A stretch of 64,000 nt of DNA from Lacicoccus halitifaciens (GCF_040544485.1 NZ_JBDZDV010000001.1:806001-870000), one strand, 5' to 3'. Positions 8,159-16,657 are shown, counted from the first letter of the stretch. A program made the numbers and translations. The notes: a model not told the origin generated them from the letters alone.

Positions 8159-8668
8159 TTATTCATTCAGCGCTTCCTGGATGGCTTTGTTGAAATCGTC
8201 AAGGTCATCCGGTGTGCGGCTCGTGATCAGATTGTCTGACACGACCACCGATTCATCATGATAGATGGCACCGGCATTTTCAAGGTCCTTCTTCACGTTC
8301 GCAACGCTCGTCAGGTCATAGCCGCGCAGCTTATCCGTGTCGACCAGGAACTGCGGGCCGTGGCAGATCGAGAACGTCGGTTTTTTATTTTCAAGGAAAT
8401 GTCCGGCGAATTTGGCGTTATCCGGATTGCCGCGCAATACGTCCGGTGAAAAACCGCCCGGCACGAGGATTGCTGCATAATCTTCCGGATTGGCGTCCGA
8501 GACGCTCTTATCCGCCTGGAAAGTGTCGCCGTTCTTGCCGTTCACTTCTTTTCCGTCTGGTGAAATGACTTCCACTTCATAGCCTTTTGCTTCTATCGCT
8601 TCTTTAGGACTTGTATATTCGATTTCTTCAACATAATCCGCCATCAGTACTGCGACTTTCTTGCTCAC
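8159..8668 (-). CDS. DJ-1/PfpI family stress protein (general stress protein 18 type)
   Basis: A 169-residue cytosolic protein of the DJ-1/PfpI superfamily, whose members act as glyoxalases, deglycases or chaperones and are often called intracellular proteases. The nucleophile elbow is FSICHGPQF (Cys102-His103), and the family glutamate is in the N-terminal VEEIEYTSP segment. VPGGFSPDVLRG is also typical. Orthologues in B. subtilis (YfkM, Gsp18) belong to the SigB general-stress regulon, and a good SigB-type promoter lies upstream here. The exact substrate cannot be told from sequence. Confidence 0.88.
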   Translation of the reverse strand: MSKKVAVLMADYVEEIEYTSPKEAIEAKGYEVEVISPDGKEVNGKNGDTFQADKSVSDANPEDYAAILVPGGFSPDVLRGNPDNAKFAGHFLENKKPTFSICHGPQFLVDTDKLRGYDLTSVANVKKDLENAGAIYHDESVVVSDNLITSRTPDDLDDFNKAIQEALNE

Positions 8669-8705
8669 AAGACATCTCTCCTTATTATATGATTCATAAA
8701 ACTGT

Positions 8706-8731
8706 ATACCCCGAGTATTTCCACAGTAAAC
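8706..8731 (-). promoter_or_regulatory. SigB-type promoter of the DJ-1/PfpI gene
   Basis: On the minus strand GTTTAC (8726-8731) is followed after exactly 14 bases by GGGTAT (8706-8711). The SigB consensus of Bacillus and Staphylococcus is GTTTAA-N12-15-GGGTAT. It ends about 38 bases before the start codon. Confidence 0.75.
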
Positions 8732-8775
8732 ATAGGGCTTTCAGCGGCCCCCAAAAATTAATTAACGCGTTACAT

Positions 8776-8800
8776 GTTTAAAGGGATTACAGGCGGGTAG
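8776..8800 (+). promoter_or_regulatory. SigB-type promoter of the small stress gene
   Basis: GTTTAA (8776-8781) and GGGTAG (8795-8800) are separated by 13 bases, a close match to the SigB consensus, about 47 bases upstream of the 51-codon gene. It is back to back with the SigB-type promoter of the divergent DJ-1 gene. Confidence 0.72.
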
Positions 8801-8847
8801 AGTATGACTGTACAAGAAATACAGATCAAAAAGGAGAGATTTTAACT

Positions 8848-9003
8848 ATGGCTGACAAAAACTTCATGGACAAAGCGAAAGACACTGCTTCAAATGCGAA
8901 CGAGAAGTGGGACAGCGCCAAGAAGAAAGGCGACAGCGTCATGGATAAAGTCAATCAGGGCGGCAAAGACGATAAAGACAACAAAGAGCAGGATAAAAAA
9001 TAG
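8848..9003 (+). CDS. Small hydrophilic stress protein (51 residues)
   Basis: A short open frame starts at ATG 8848 after AAGGAGAG. The product is very hydrophilic, with alternating Lys, Asp and Asn (ending KDDKDNKEQDKK) and no hydrophobic segment, like CsbD-type or LEA-like small stress proteins. A SigB-type promoter precedes it and a strong hairpin follows. The coding assignment rests on the ribosome site, promoter, composition and terminator; homology was not tested. Function unknown. Confidence 0.72.
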   Translation: MADKNFMDKAKDTASNANEKWDSAKKKGDSVMDKVNQGGKDDKDNKEQDKK

Positions 9004-9050
9004 TATTCCACCCACTGCAGCCGGGAAAACCCTTCTGCAGTACCCTTAAA

Positions 9051-9085
9051 TAAAAGGCACCGGGACATTCGTCCCGGTGCCTATT
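9051..9085. terminator. Bidirectional terminator between convergent genes
   Basis: GGCACCGGGAC (9056-9066) pairs perfectly with GTCCCGGTGCC (9071-9081) around ATTC. It has a T-rich exit on the plus side and A-rich bases (TTTTATTTA on the minus strand) on the other. It ends transcripts from the small stress gene and overlaps the stop codon of the minus-strand lipoprotein gene. Confidence 0.85.
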
Positions 9086-9794
9086 TGTCTTCGACCGCAC
9101 TTTTAAGGTCTTCTATCGTGCCGTCCGCCTGGTTCAGGTATTTATCGCTGTTCTCCACATGGATGGCAAGCAGCTCGTCATGCAGATCATAATCCGTTCC
9201 CTCGTAGATCGACTTGAATTCGATCAGTGCGAGTGTGCGGTTTTCGATCGCCATGGACAATTCCTCGATCGCCGACTCGACGTTCTCCATATCGGCATCG
9301 GCGACCACCTTCGGCACTTCCAGGTTATTCAGATCCTGCTCCAAGTCGGAATACTGTGAGTGGATCAATTCAATCTGGCGTGCGACCTCTTCAAGCTGTT
9401 TTGCAGTCAATTGCTTTTCTTCATCCTTGATGATGTCCGCCTGCGTGTTCACGAGTGTCCGGTACAGATGACTGAAACTGTCCTCCCAGATCATGCCGAC
9501 ACTGTACTGTACGCCTGAAAGCTCCCTGATGAAGCGCTCCTGGCCGCTGATGTCCGGTTTCTCATCGCCGGCATACACCGCCTGATCGAGTCCGACCGCC
9601 GGCGCTGCTTTATTATCGTTGATTTTCGGGCCGGAACCATTCTCCAGGACGAAATCGGTGATTTTATGTACTTCGTGGGTGTGGACTGCGTTCATCTCGT
9701 TCCCGGTGATCGCCGCCTCTTCCCCTTCCCGGCCGCATCCCGCAAGACCCAGACAGGCCAGCAGTGATAAACATATTATCTTCCGGTCATTCAT
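9081..9794 (-). CDS. Predicted lipoprotein of unknown function
   Basis: A 237-residue protein with a lipoprotein signal peptide: MNDRK, a hydrophobic stretch and the lipobox LAGC (Cys at about residue 20), so it should be anchored on the outer face of the membrane. The mature part is acidic and mostly helical, with Gln/Glu-rich amphipathic segments (about 115-170) suggestive of a coiled coil. I do not recognise a family. A near-perfect catabolite-responsive element lies about 90 bases upstream of the start. Confidence 0.8.
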   Translation of the reverse strand: MNDRKIICLSLLACLGLAGCGREGEEAAITGNEMNAVHTHEVHKITDFVLENGSGPKINDNKAAPAVGLDQAVYAGDEKPDISGQERFIRELSGVQYSVGMIWEDSFSHLYRTLVNTQADIIKDEEKQLTAKQLEEVARQIELIHSQYSDLEQDLNNLEVPKVVADADMENVESAIEELSMAIENRTLALIEFKSIYEGTDYDLHDELLAIHVENSDKYLNQADGTIEDLKSAVEDK

Positions 9795-9885
9795 TATGAT
9801 AGCTCCCTCATGATCAGAGTTCGTGCATATGTTTTCAGAACGTAATCATTGTAACACACCTGTAATATAAATAAAACACTTTTAT

Positions 9886-9899
9886 TGTAAGCGTTTACA
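9886..9899. promoter_or_regulatory. Catabolite-responsive element (CcpA site)
   Basis: TGTAAGCGTTTACA matches the cre consensus TGWAANCGNTNWCA at every position. It lies upstream of the minus-strand lipoprotein gene (start 9794) and in no open frame, suggesting CcpA control of that gene. Confidence 0.65.
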
Positions 9900-9976
9900 T
9901 AAGTATTGTCAATAGAAATAATGATGCCGCACCTCCTGCGCATGCTCGCGGCCCGCGCGAACATGTGATGGAAGCT

Positions 9977-10060
9977 TTAATAGGTACTCGTCACGTCCAC
10001 GAGTTCCTGCAGAAATCCCATTAGGTATTCGTCACGCCCACGAGTGCCTGTTAACCACTC
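9977..10060 (+). repeat. Array B: 41-bp dyad repeat, two units
   Basis: Two units start at 9982 and 10023, exactly 41 bases apart. Each reads AGGTAYTCGT, a 7-base centre (CACGTCC or CACGCCC), then ACGAGTKCCTG. The 10-base arms are inverted repeats with one mismatch in the first unit. It is the same family as arrays A and C. It lies between the lipoprotein gene and the terminator of the amino-acid permease. Confidence 0.85.
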
Positions 10061-10080
10061 TCTCCCCTAAATTTTCCAAC

Positions 10081-10103
10081 AAAAAGAGCGCCCGCAGGCG
10101 CTC
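10081..10103 (-). terminator. Terminator of the amino-acid permease gene
   Basis: GAGCGCC (10086-10092) pairs with GGCGCTC (10097-10103) around CGCA, followed on the minus strand by five T. Confidence 0.85.
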
Positions 10104-10114
10104 AATTCATCAAC

Positions 10115-11554
10115 CTATTCTTTTTTACCGTTATCCTGCTTCAATATCTGGAAGTCCAGCTCTTCCTTGGTCATCGCATTAATCTTCTTAAACTGTGTCA
10201 TGAAGAATATTGCGCCGAGCAATATCCATGCACCGAGTGCGATGTAGGACGGCACGGACAGTGATGCCGGCGATCCCGGATAGAGCAGCAGCACAAGGAA
10301 CACGACTGAAATAATCGCACCGAGCACGCCGAAGACCGTATAGACCATGTTCTTCTCCGCACCGTTCCTGAAGAATTTCACCGCCACCAGGCTGGTCGCA
10401 AGGAATGCGATCGATACGCCGACCGAGGACATGTCCACAATCCAGCTCAGCGCCGTACGCCCGAGCCAAGGGGCCGCAAGCGTCACAATCAGGACGAACC
10501 ATACCGCAATATACGGGGTTTTATTCTTCGGGTGGATCTTCGCAAAGATTTCAGGTACGAAATTTGCACGTCCGAGGGCGAAAATCAGGCGCGATGAGGA
10601 TAAATAAAACCCGTTCAGCCCCGTGAACACCCCGAATGAAATTGCGAACGCAAGCAGCGTCATGCCGATGCCGCCCATCGATGAATTGATGACGGAACCG
10701 GTCACCCACATCGCGCCGTCGATTGCGTTCTGATCCGCATAAATCCATGAAGTGATCAGGATCATCGCCACATATGTCAGGATTGATGCGATGATGCCGA
10801 AAACGATCAGTTTGAACGTCTTCTCGGCCGGGAACTTGAATTCCTCCGCCGCCTGCGGGATGTTGTCGAAGCCGACGTACATCCACGGGGCGATTGCGAC
10901 GATCAGGATGATTGATGTCCAAACGCCGTTTTCGGCGTTGAACAACGGCTGTGCATTATCAAACGAAAAGTCCCCTGCAAAGAATGATGCCGCAAACAAT
11001 CCTGCAACGACGAGCCCCATGAACAGGCAGAAGATGAACTGCAGATTACCGGATAATCCCGACCCTTTCGATGAAATGTAGGCGAACACCACAAGTATCA
11101 ATGTCGATAGGATCACTTCCATAATGTAGACATCCCAGCCGGCGATCGTATACAGATAGCCGACTTCGAGGACATCCGGCAGTACGAATTTGAATAAAAG
11201 ACTGAATGCACTCGCGTTCAGGGCGACGATACATATGTAACCGAGTACGAGAAACCATGAAGCGATGAAACTGAAATATTTTCCAAAACCTGCGTAGGTG
11301 AAGGCGAACTCCCCGCCCGACACCGGGAATTTTGCGGTCAGTGCACCGTACGCCACGGCGATGATCAGCATCAGGAGTCCCCCGATGGTGATTCCGAGCG
11401 TTGCACCGAGTGTGCCCGATGAATTCAGCCAGTCGCCCGGCAGTATGAAGGCACCCCAGCCGATGGACGAGCCGTAGGCCACAGCCCATATGAAGCGCTT
11501 CGACATCGTGTTGTCAAGCTCCTGCCTCTCTATTCCACTTATACTTTTCTGCAT
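10115..11554 (-). CDS. APC-superfamily amino-acid permease
   Basis: A polytopic membrane protein of 479 residues with about 12-13 hydrophobic segments. The first helix has SSIGWGAFILPG, the unwound glycine-rich substrate site of the APC fold, and a later segment reads VSGGEFAFTYAGFGKYFSF, typical of amino-acid/polyamine permeases. The substrate cannot be assigned. The ATG at 11554 follows GGGAG; an upstream in-frame start at 11569 lies before that site. A possible SigB-type promoter lies about 40 bases upstream. Confidence 0.82.
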   Translation of the reverse strand: MQKSISGIERQELDNTMSKRFIWAVAYGSSIGWGAFILPGDWLNSSGTLGATLGITIGGLLMLIIAVAYGALTAKFPVSGGEFAFTYAGFGKYFSFIASWFLVLGYICIVALNASAFSLLFKFVLPDVLEVGYLYTIAGWDVYIMEVILSTLILVVFAYISSKGSGLSGNLQFIFCLFMGLVVAGLFAASFFAGDFSFDNAQPLFNAENGVWTSIILIVAIAPWMYVGFDNIPQAAEEFKFPAEKTFKLIVFGIIASILTYVAMILITSWIYADQNAIDGAMWVTGSVINSSMGGIGMTLLAFAISFGVFTGLNGFYLSSSRLIFALGRANFVPEIFAKIHPKNKTPYIAVWFVLIVTLAAPWLGRTALSWIVDMSSVGVSIAFLATSLVAVKFFRNGAEKNMVYTVFGVLGAIISVVFLVLLLYPGSPASLSVPSYIALGAWILLGAIFFMTQFKKINAMTKEELDFQILKQDNGKKE

Positions 11555-11588
11555 GATTCCAACTCCCAATAAATTTGATTAACATCTT

Positions 11589-11614
11589 ATACCCCGTTTA
11601 CATCATACTATAAC
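11589..11614 (-). promoter_or_regulatory. Possible SigB-type promoter of the permease gene
   Basis: On the minus strand GTTATA (11609-11614) is followed after 14 bases by GGGTAT (11589-11594). The -10 match is perfect; the -35 has two deviations from GTTTAA. Confidence 0.45.
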
Positions 11615-11642
11615 CGGAGACATGAAAAAACAGCGGGAAAGT

Positions 11643-12635
11643 TTATACTTTCCGCGCCGTCATAAGGAGATATATGAAGTACGGTCCGCCGATCAGTGCG
11701 ACGACAATCCCCGCCGGAATGATCAATGGTGCAAGCAGTAGCTTGCCGATCAGGTCGGAGACGCTGAGCAGCAGCGCCCCGATGCCGAGTGTGCCGATGA
11801 AGACGAACTTCATTTCCACTTTGAATAAAAGTCTTGCGATATGCGGCGCGATCAGGCCGATGAAGCTGATGGCACCGGCGACACTGACCGCGACACTCGA
11901 GAGCATCGCCGCACAGATAATCAGGAGCACCTTTTCGACGTTCACGTTCATGCCGAGCCCGCGGAGCGTATCATCCTCCAGGTTCAGCATGGCCATTTCA
12001 TTGATTTTCATCCAGGCGAAGACGGAAACCACTAAGATGTACGGGAGTATGACCACGACGAATGCCCATGTGTCCCCCCAGATGTTCCCGGCGAGATACT
12101 GGTTCAGCATCGTCATCTGTCTGTCATCGAACGTTGAGGTGAAGACGTACAAAAAGCCCGTCACCCCCATCGCAACCGCAATCCCGATCAGTATGAACAT
12201 GTTGCTGTTGAAGCTGCCGCGCACGAATGACAATACGAACACCAAAAGTACCGTGATGAGCCCCGCGATGAAGCTCATCACCGGCAGTGCATACAGGTTG
12301 TTGCTGCCCCCGCCGCTCACGAACATGAGGAACAGCACAACCCCGAACCCGCTTCCCGCATTGACCCCGATGATGCCGGGGTCGGCGAGCGGATTCCTTG
12401 AGATCACCTGAAGAATCAATCCGCTTAAGGCGAGCGCCGCGCCGCACAGAATGGTGATAATGACGCGGGGCATGCGGAACTCGTAGAATACGAGATTCAC
12501 ATCCGCCCCGGCCCGGCCCATAATTAAATCCAAAAGATCGCCGGGGCTCAAGCTGAACGTGCCGGTGACGAGGGTCAAAACGACGGTCACCAGGAGCAGT
12601 GCGGCAATGATGACCAATTTCAAAGGATTACGCAT
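11643..12635 (-). CDS. Iron-siderophore ABC transporter permease, FecCD family (second)
   Basis: A 330-residue BtuC/FecCD-type membrane subunit with about nine or ten helices. Conserved parts include FRMPRVIITILCGAALALSGLILQVISRNPLADPGIIGVNAGSGFG near the N-terminus and the coupling region GAISFIGLIAPHIARLL, which contacts the ATPase. It overlaps the first permease gene by 8 bases and forms the usual heterodimer with it. It is the last gene of the operon binding protein - ATPase - permease - permease. Confidence 0.92.
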   Translation of the reverse strand: MRNPLKLVIIAALLLVTVVLTLVTGTFSLSPGDLLDLIMGRAGADVNLVFYEFRMPRVIITILCGAALALSGLILQVISRNPLADPGIIGVNAGSGFGVVLFLMFVSGGGSNNLYALPVMSFIAGLITVLLVFVLSFVRGSFNSNMFILIGIAVAMGVTGFLYVFTSTFDDRQMTMLNQYLAGNIWGDTWAFVVVILPYILVVSVFAWMKINEMAMLNLEDDTLRGLGMNVNVEKVLLIICAAMLSSVAVSVAGAISFIGLIAPHIARLLFKVEMKFVFIGTLGIGALLLSVSDLIGKLLLAPLIIPAGIVVALIGGPYFIYLLMTARKV

Positions 12636-13596
12636 ATTTCCGCCCCCGCGTCCTGATGATGTAGATGAAGAACGGCAGCCCGATCATCGCGATGATGGCG
12701 TTGACCGGTGTCTCGTTCAGCATCCGCGCCGCCATATCCGACAGCATGAACAGCGCCCCGCCGAAAAGCCCCGTATAAAGAATCGTCCAGCGGTGCATGT
12801 ACCCTGCAATCATCTTCACGATATGCGGGACGAGCAGGCCGAGGAACACGACGTTCCCGACGATCGCGACACTCATCGATGCAAGCAGCACGGCACATAC
12901 AAGCGTAATCACCTGATACATACGCTGGTTCTGCCCGAGCGAGGCCAACATCTCCTCGCCGAATAAAAACACATCGAGCTCTTTTGACAGTACATATAAT
13001 ATCACGATCACCACGGCGGCAACCGGGGCGATCACCCCAAGCTGTCCAAGTGATACCCCGGCCGCACCGCCGCTCGTGAAGAACGCAAGGTACTGGCCGA
13101 GGTTGTTCGTGATCACGAGGAAATCCGTCACGGCATATAAAAACAGTGAAATCCCCGCACCCGCAAGTATAAGGTGGATCGGGGACCTGAATCGCGTCAC
13201 GAATAAAATGATCACGCCGACCACGAGCCCGCCGAGAAACCCCGCTGTAAGCATCGCCGCAAAAGACAATACCGGGAGCACGAGCGTCGCTGCGACAATC
13301 GCGAAATTCGCACCCGCGTTCACGCCGAGTATGCTCGGCTCGCTCAGATTATTATGCGTGACCGTCTGCATGATGAGGCCTGAAATGCTGATCATCAGCC
13401 CCGCCAGAAAGGCGGCAACGACCCTCGGCAGGCGGATCTCATAAAGGATGCCGCCGGCCCGATCAAGCTCACCGCCCCAGAACAGAGTGTCCACCACTTT
13501 ACCTACCGAGTAATTCTCGACCCCGAACATCATGGCGGCAAAGAAGGATACGCCTGCAAAAATGCATAGAAGGAGAACCAGCCAGCCATCTTTCAT
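12628..13596 (-). CDS. Iron-siderophore ABC transporter permease, FecCD family (first)
   Basis: A 322-residue FecCD-type permease with IRLPRVVAAFLAGLMISISGLIMQ, LSEPSILGVNAGANF and the coupling loop GNVVFLGLLVPHIVKM. It starts one base downstream of the ATPase stop and overlaps the second permease gene by 8 bases, so the four genes are a tight operon. The substrate is probably a ferric siderophore, from the Fur-type operator and neighbours. Confidence 0.92.
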   Translation of the reverse strand: MKDGWLVLLLCIFAGVSFFAAMMFGVENYSVGKVVDTLFWGGELDRAGGILYEIRLPRVVAAFLAGLMISISGLIMQTVTHNNLSEPSILGVNAGANFAIVAATLVLPVLSFAAMLTAGFLGGLVVGVIILFVTRFRSPIHLILAGAGISLFLYAVTDFLVITNNLGQYLAFFTSGGAAGVSLGQLGVIAPVAAVVIVILYVLSKELDVFLFGEEMLASLGQNQRMYQVITLVCAVLLASMSVAIVGNVVFLGLLVPHIVKMIAGYMHRWTILYTGLFGGALFMLSDMAARMLNETPVNAIIAMIGLPFFIYIIRTRGRKYA

Positions 13597-14406
13597 TTAA
13601 AGTGCCCGCCCGTTCACCGTCCGGCAGAACAGCTCATAGTCCGAGAGCACCGGTTTCCCTGTGACCGGGTCCGTTGTGATCCTGCCGTTGATGTTGAAGA
13701 CTTCATTCAGTATGTCATTCGTCAGGACATCCGCCGGTGTTCCGCATCTCACGATCTCGCCGCGGTTCATCACGACGATTTCATCCGAATACTTCAGTGC
13801 CTGGTTGATGTCATGCAGCACCATCACAACCGTCTGACGGGTCTTTTTATTCAAATCCCGGATGATGTTCAATGTCTCCAGCTGATGGTGGATATCGAGG
13901 TAGGTCGTCGGTTCGTCGAGCAGGAGCACGTCCGACCCCTGCGCAAGCAGCAGGCTGATCCATACACGCTGCGCCTGGCCGCCGGACAGCTCGCTCATCA
14001 TCCGGCCGCTGAATTCATCTGCGCCCGTCTCGGAGAGCGCCCAGTCGATGATTTTGTGATCGTCAGCAGTGAGCCCCTGGAACCTGCGCAGGTACGGATA
14101 TCTGCTGAAGCTCACCAGGTCGCGCACCTTCAAGTCATACTGCAGCCTGTTCTTCTGCGAAAGTATGGCCACCTTCTTCGCAAGTGCCTTCGATTTCATG
14201 CGGCGGATGTCGAGGTCATTGATGTAGACCGACCCCTCACCCGCCTGGATGATGTTCGACACCGTCTTCAAAAGCGTCGATTTGCCGCAGCCGTTCGGTC
14301 CGATGATCGTCGTGATCTTACCGCTCATGAGCTCCAGGTTGATGTTCTTCAATATATCCTTCTTATCGATCGTCAAATCCATATTTTCAATCGTCACACT
14401 GGTCAT
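13597..14406 (-). CDS. Iron-siderophore ABC transporter ATP-binding protein
   Basis: A 269-residue ATPase of the FecE/FhuC/YclP group that powers siderophore uptake. It has Walker A GPNGCGKST (36-44), signature LSGGQAQRV, Walker B VLLLDEPTT and the H-loop VLHDIN. It follows the binding-protein gene by 18 bases and abuts the first permease gene. Confidence 0.93.
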   Translation of the reverse strand: MTSVTIENMDLTIDKKDILKNINLELMSGKITTIIGPNGCGKSTLLKTVSNIIQAGEGSVYINDLDIRRMKSKALAKKVAILSQKNRLQYDLKVRDLVSFSRYPYLRRFQGLTADDHKIIDWALSETGADEFSGRMMSELSGGQAQRVWISLLLAQGSDVLLLDEPTTYLDIHHQLETLNIIRDLNKKTRQTVVMVLHDINQALKYSDEIVVMNRGEIVRCGTPADVLTNDILNEVFNINGRITTDPVTGKPVLSDYELFCRTVNGRAL

Positions 14407-14424
14407 ACAACCACCTGCCTGTAT

Positions 14425-15342
14425 TTATTCGGTCAGCGCATCCACGATGAATTCCCGCTGATGCTCAAGTGAATACGGATCATTATAGTAGAAAGTCGGT
14501 GAATCAAACTCGATCACGCGGTTATTCTGCACCGCATCGAGCTCTTTCCATACATTGGTGTCGCGGTATGCATTGTCCGCCCCGGAATCCCCCGTGCCGA
14601 CGAACATGAAGTCACCCGCATACTTGTCGATTTCTTCAGCCGAGATGTTCTTCCAGCCCGTCTCGACAACATCCGCTTCGACCGCTTCCGGCACATCCAG
14701 GCCGAGTTCCTGATAGATAATTTCCGTGCCGCGGCCCCAGTTCGTGCCGTAAACGTAGATGTCCTTCGCATACTGCTCGATCACGCTCGCACTGACATCG
14801 GTGCCGACCGCATCTTCAACGGCTTCCCTGTCTTCAGCAAGCTTGCTTTCCCATTCAGCCACCCACTCAGAAGCCGCCTCTTCGTTGCCTGTGATGCTGC
14901 CGAACTCCTCATGGATGTCCAGGTAATTCCATTTTTCATACTGCACCGGAATCGTCGGTGCCACCGTTTCATACTTCTCAAGATTCTCATCCGTTTCAAA
15001 AGCGATGATCAGGTCCGGATCGAGGTTCATAATCTGTTCGATGTTCCCCTCCTCGATCATCTCAACATCTTCGGTCATCGGCTCAAGCACTTCACTCTGC
15101 GTGACGACCGTATGCGCCCCGACCATGTTCGCATCAAGATGCTTGAAATTGCCGAAGTAGCTTGATGCCATGACGACGATGCGCTCCGGCTCTGCAGGGA
15201 TTTCAATCGTCTCCCCGGCATCCGTCGTATACTCCCGCATTTCGGCAGTGCCGCCGTCATCGTCACCCGTCGCTTCCCCGCCGCATGCCGCGAGCAGCGA
15301 GGCAAAAATGATACTTGCAAATAAAAGACCAAATCTATTCAT
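14425..15342 (-). CDS. Iron-siderophore-binding lipoprotein
   Basis: A 305-residue class III substrate-binding protein. A signal peptide ends in the lipobox LAAC (Cys20), and the mature protein has the family start EIPAEPERIVVM and PDLIIAFE, with a long helix between lobes. It should capture ferric siderophore outside the membrane and deliver it to the FecCD permeases encoded downstream. It is related to FhuD/FeuA-type proteins; whether the ligand is a hydroxamate, catecholate or citrate type cannot be read from the sequence. The gene is the first of the Fur-controlled operon. Confidence 0.9.
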   Translation of the reverse strand: MNRFGLLFASIIFASLLAACGGEATGDDDGGTAEMREYTTDAGETIEIPAEPERIVVMASSYFGNFKHLDANMVGAHTVVTQSEVLEPMTEDVEMIEEGNIEQIMNLDPDLIIAFETDENLEKYETVAPTIPVQYEKWNYLDIHEEFGSITGNEEAASEWVAEWESKLAEDREAVEDAVGTDVSASVIEQYAKDIYVYGTNWGRGTEIIYQELGLDVPEAVEADVVETGWKNISAEEIDKYAGDFMFVGTGDSGADNAYRDTNVWKELDAVQNNRVIEFDSPTFYYNDPYSLEHQREFIVDALTE

Positions 15343-15376
15343 ATGTACACACTTCCCTGATTTTTTATTTAAGCAC

Positions 15377-15396
15377 TGATTATCAATTGATAATCA
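15377..15396. promoter_or_regulatory. Fur box shared by siderophore operon and reductase
   Basis: A perfect 20-base palindrome, TGATTATCAA followed by TTGATAATCA, fits the Fur box pattern (TGATAAT-type inverted repeats), with a further half site TCATTCTC to its right. It lies between the divergent siderophore-binding-protein gene (start 15342) and the reductase gene (start 15459), so it could repress both in iron-replete cells. Confidence 0.85.
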
Positions 15397-15458
15397 TTCT
15401 CAATGTAGTTATAATAAAACATATTAAGCGAAAATACAATCCAAAAGGGGAAATATAA

Positions 15459-16475
15459 ATGAAAGTTTATGACACGCTGATCGTCGGCGGCGGTCCGGCC
15501 GGCCTTTACGCTGCATTTTACGCAGGCCTCCGCGGCATGTCGGTGAAACTGATTGAGCATCACGCGGAACTCGGCGGCAAGCTCAACATATACAGGGAGA
15601 AGTTTATATGGGATATCGGCGGCATGCCGGCGAATACGGGGGACGCAATCGTCCGCCAGCTGATCGAACAGGCGTATACTTTCGGCCCCGACGTCTCCAC
15701 AAGCACGACGTGCCACGATATTACAAAGGAAGGGGATATCTTCAAGACCGAGACTTCAATCGGCGGTTTCACATCAAAATCCGTCATCATCGCAACCGGC
15801 CTCGGCATCTACTCACCCGTGAAACTCGATATCGACGGTGCCGAGAAGTTTGAAATGTCGAACCTGTATTATACGGTGAAGGATTTGAAGTCTTTTAAGA
15901 ATAAAGAAATTCTCATCTCCGGCGGTGGCAACACCGCAGTCGACTGGGCGCATGACTTGAGCGGCATCGCAGGCTCCGTCACGCTCGTCTGCCGGAAAAG
16001 TGAATTGAAGGGACATGAGGCGATGGTCGGAAAGCTCGATGAGAAAGGCGTCCGTGTGGTCAAGGGTGCTGCGATCGATAAGCTCACGCCGAACAGCAGC
16101 CAGGATGAAATTCAAAGTGTGAGACTCTCCGACGGCACTGAAATCAAAACCGATGCCGTCGTCATCAATCACGGTTTCGATGCCGACTGTGAATTCGTCA
16201 AAAGGCTTGGGCAAAATCTTCCTATGAACGAACATCAGATGATCGAGACCGAGGACACCGTCGGCACCGGCATCCCGGGCCTTTATGCTTGCGGCGACCA
16301 GATCACCTACGACAACCGGGTGCACCTGATTGCGAGCTGCTTCCCGGAAGCGGCGATGGCCGCGAATTTTGCCAAACAATATATCAGCGGCGGCGAAGCG
16401 GCGGATGAAGCCATCGTCTCCAGCCATAACGAGAAATTCTCAGAGCTGAATGAACAGATGATCAGCCGGATATAA
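15459..16475 (+). CDS. IruO/YumC-type NADPH-dependent flavin reductase
   Basis: A 338-residue thioredoxin-reductase-like flavoprotein lacking the CxxC redox pair. It has the FAD loop GGGPAGLYAAFYAGLRG (10-26), the NADPH loop ISGGGNTAVDWAHDL and the second FAD motif GIPGLYACGD. It closely matches what I know of S. aureus IruO (WDIGG, GGGNTA.DWAHD, SHLIAS-like HLIASCFPEA), which reduces haem-degradation enzymes and ferric siderophores; B. subtilis YumC is a ferredoxin/flavodoxin-NADP reductase. Its position opposite an iron-siderophore operon with a shared Fur box supports a role in releasing iron from siderophores. AAAAGGGG precedes the ATG. Confidence 0.88.
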   Translation: MKVYDTLIVGGGPAGLYAAFYAGLRGMSVKLIEHHAELGGKLNIYREKFIWDIGGMPANTGDAIVRQLIEQAYTFGPDVSTSTTCHDITKEGDIFKTETSIGGFTSKSVIIATGLGIYSPVKLDIDGAEKFEMSNLYYTVKDLKSFKNKEILISGGGNTAVDWAHDLSGIAGSVTLVCRKSELKGHEAMVGKLDEKGVRVVKGAAIDKLTPNSSQDEIQSVRLSDGTEIKTDAVVINHGFDADCEFVKRLGQNLPMNEHQMIETEDTVGTGIPGLYACGDQITYDNRVHLIASCFPEAAMAANFAKQYISGGEAADEAIVSSHNEKFSELNEQMISRI

Positions 16476-16483
16476 AATGAAAA

Positions 16484-16630
16484 GGGGCTGGCACTTAAGT
16501 CCTTAAAAAATTATAAATTGAATGAAGGAGACGAAAAATCCGTACGTTTGACTCCCGGGGGAACAGCATCTGCGCAAGACTACAGGCTTGCGCGATGCCT
16601 CAGGAAAGCAAACGTACGGATTCATTTTTT
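16484..16630. repeat. Intergenic structured repeat with nested hairpins
   Basis: Between two convergent genes lies a block beginning AAAAGGGGCTGGCAC and containing a perfect 14-bp inverted repeat: AATCCGTACGTTTG (16537-16550) with CAAACGTACGGATT (16609-16622). Inside it is a second hairpin, GCATCTGCGCAAG pairing with CTTGCGCGATGC. The outer stem is flanked by A-rich bases on the left and TTTTTT on the right, so it can act as a bidirectional terminator. It resembles, from memory, mobile-like intergenic repeats common in Staphylococcaceae and Bacillaceae; copy number was not tested. Confidence 0.7.
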
Positions 16631-16657
16631 CATATAAAGTTATGCCTCAGCTCCACC

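Noticed and set aside
8694..8731. Sigma-A promoter for the DJ-1 gene
   Set aside because: No TTGACA/TATAAT pair with 16-18 spacing; the SigB-type pair fits far better.
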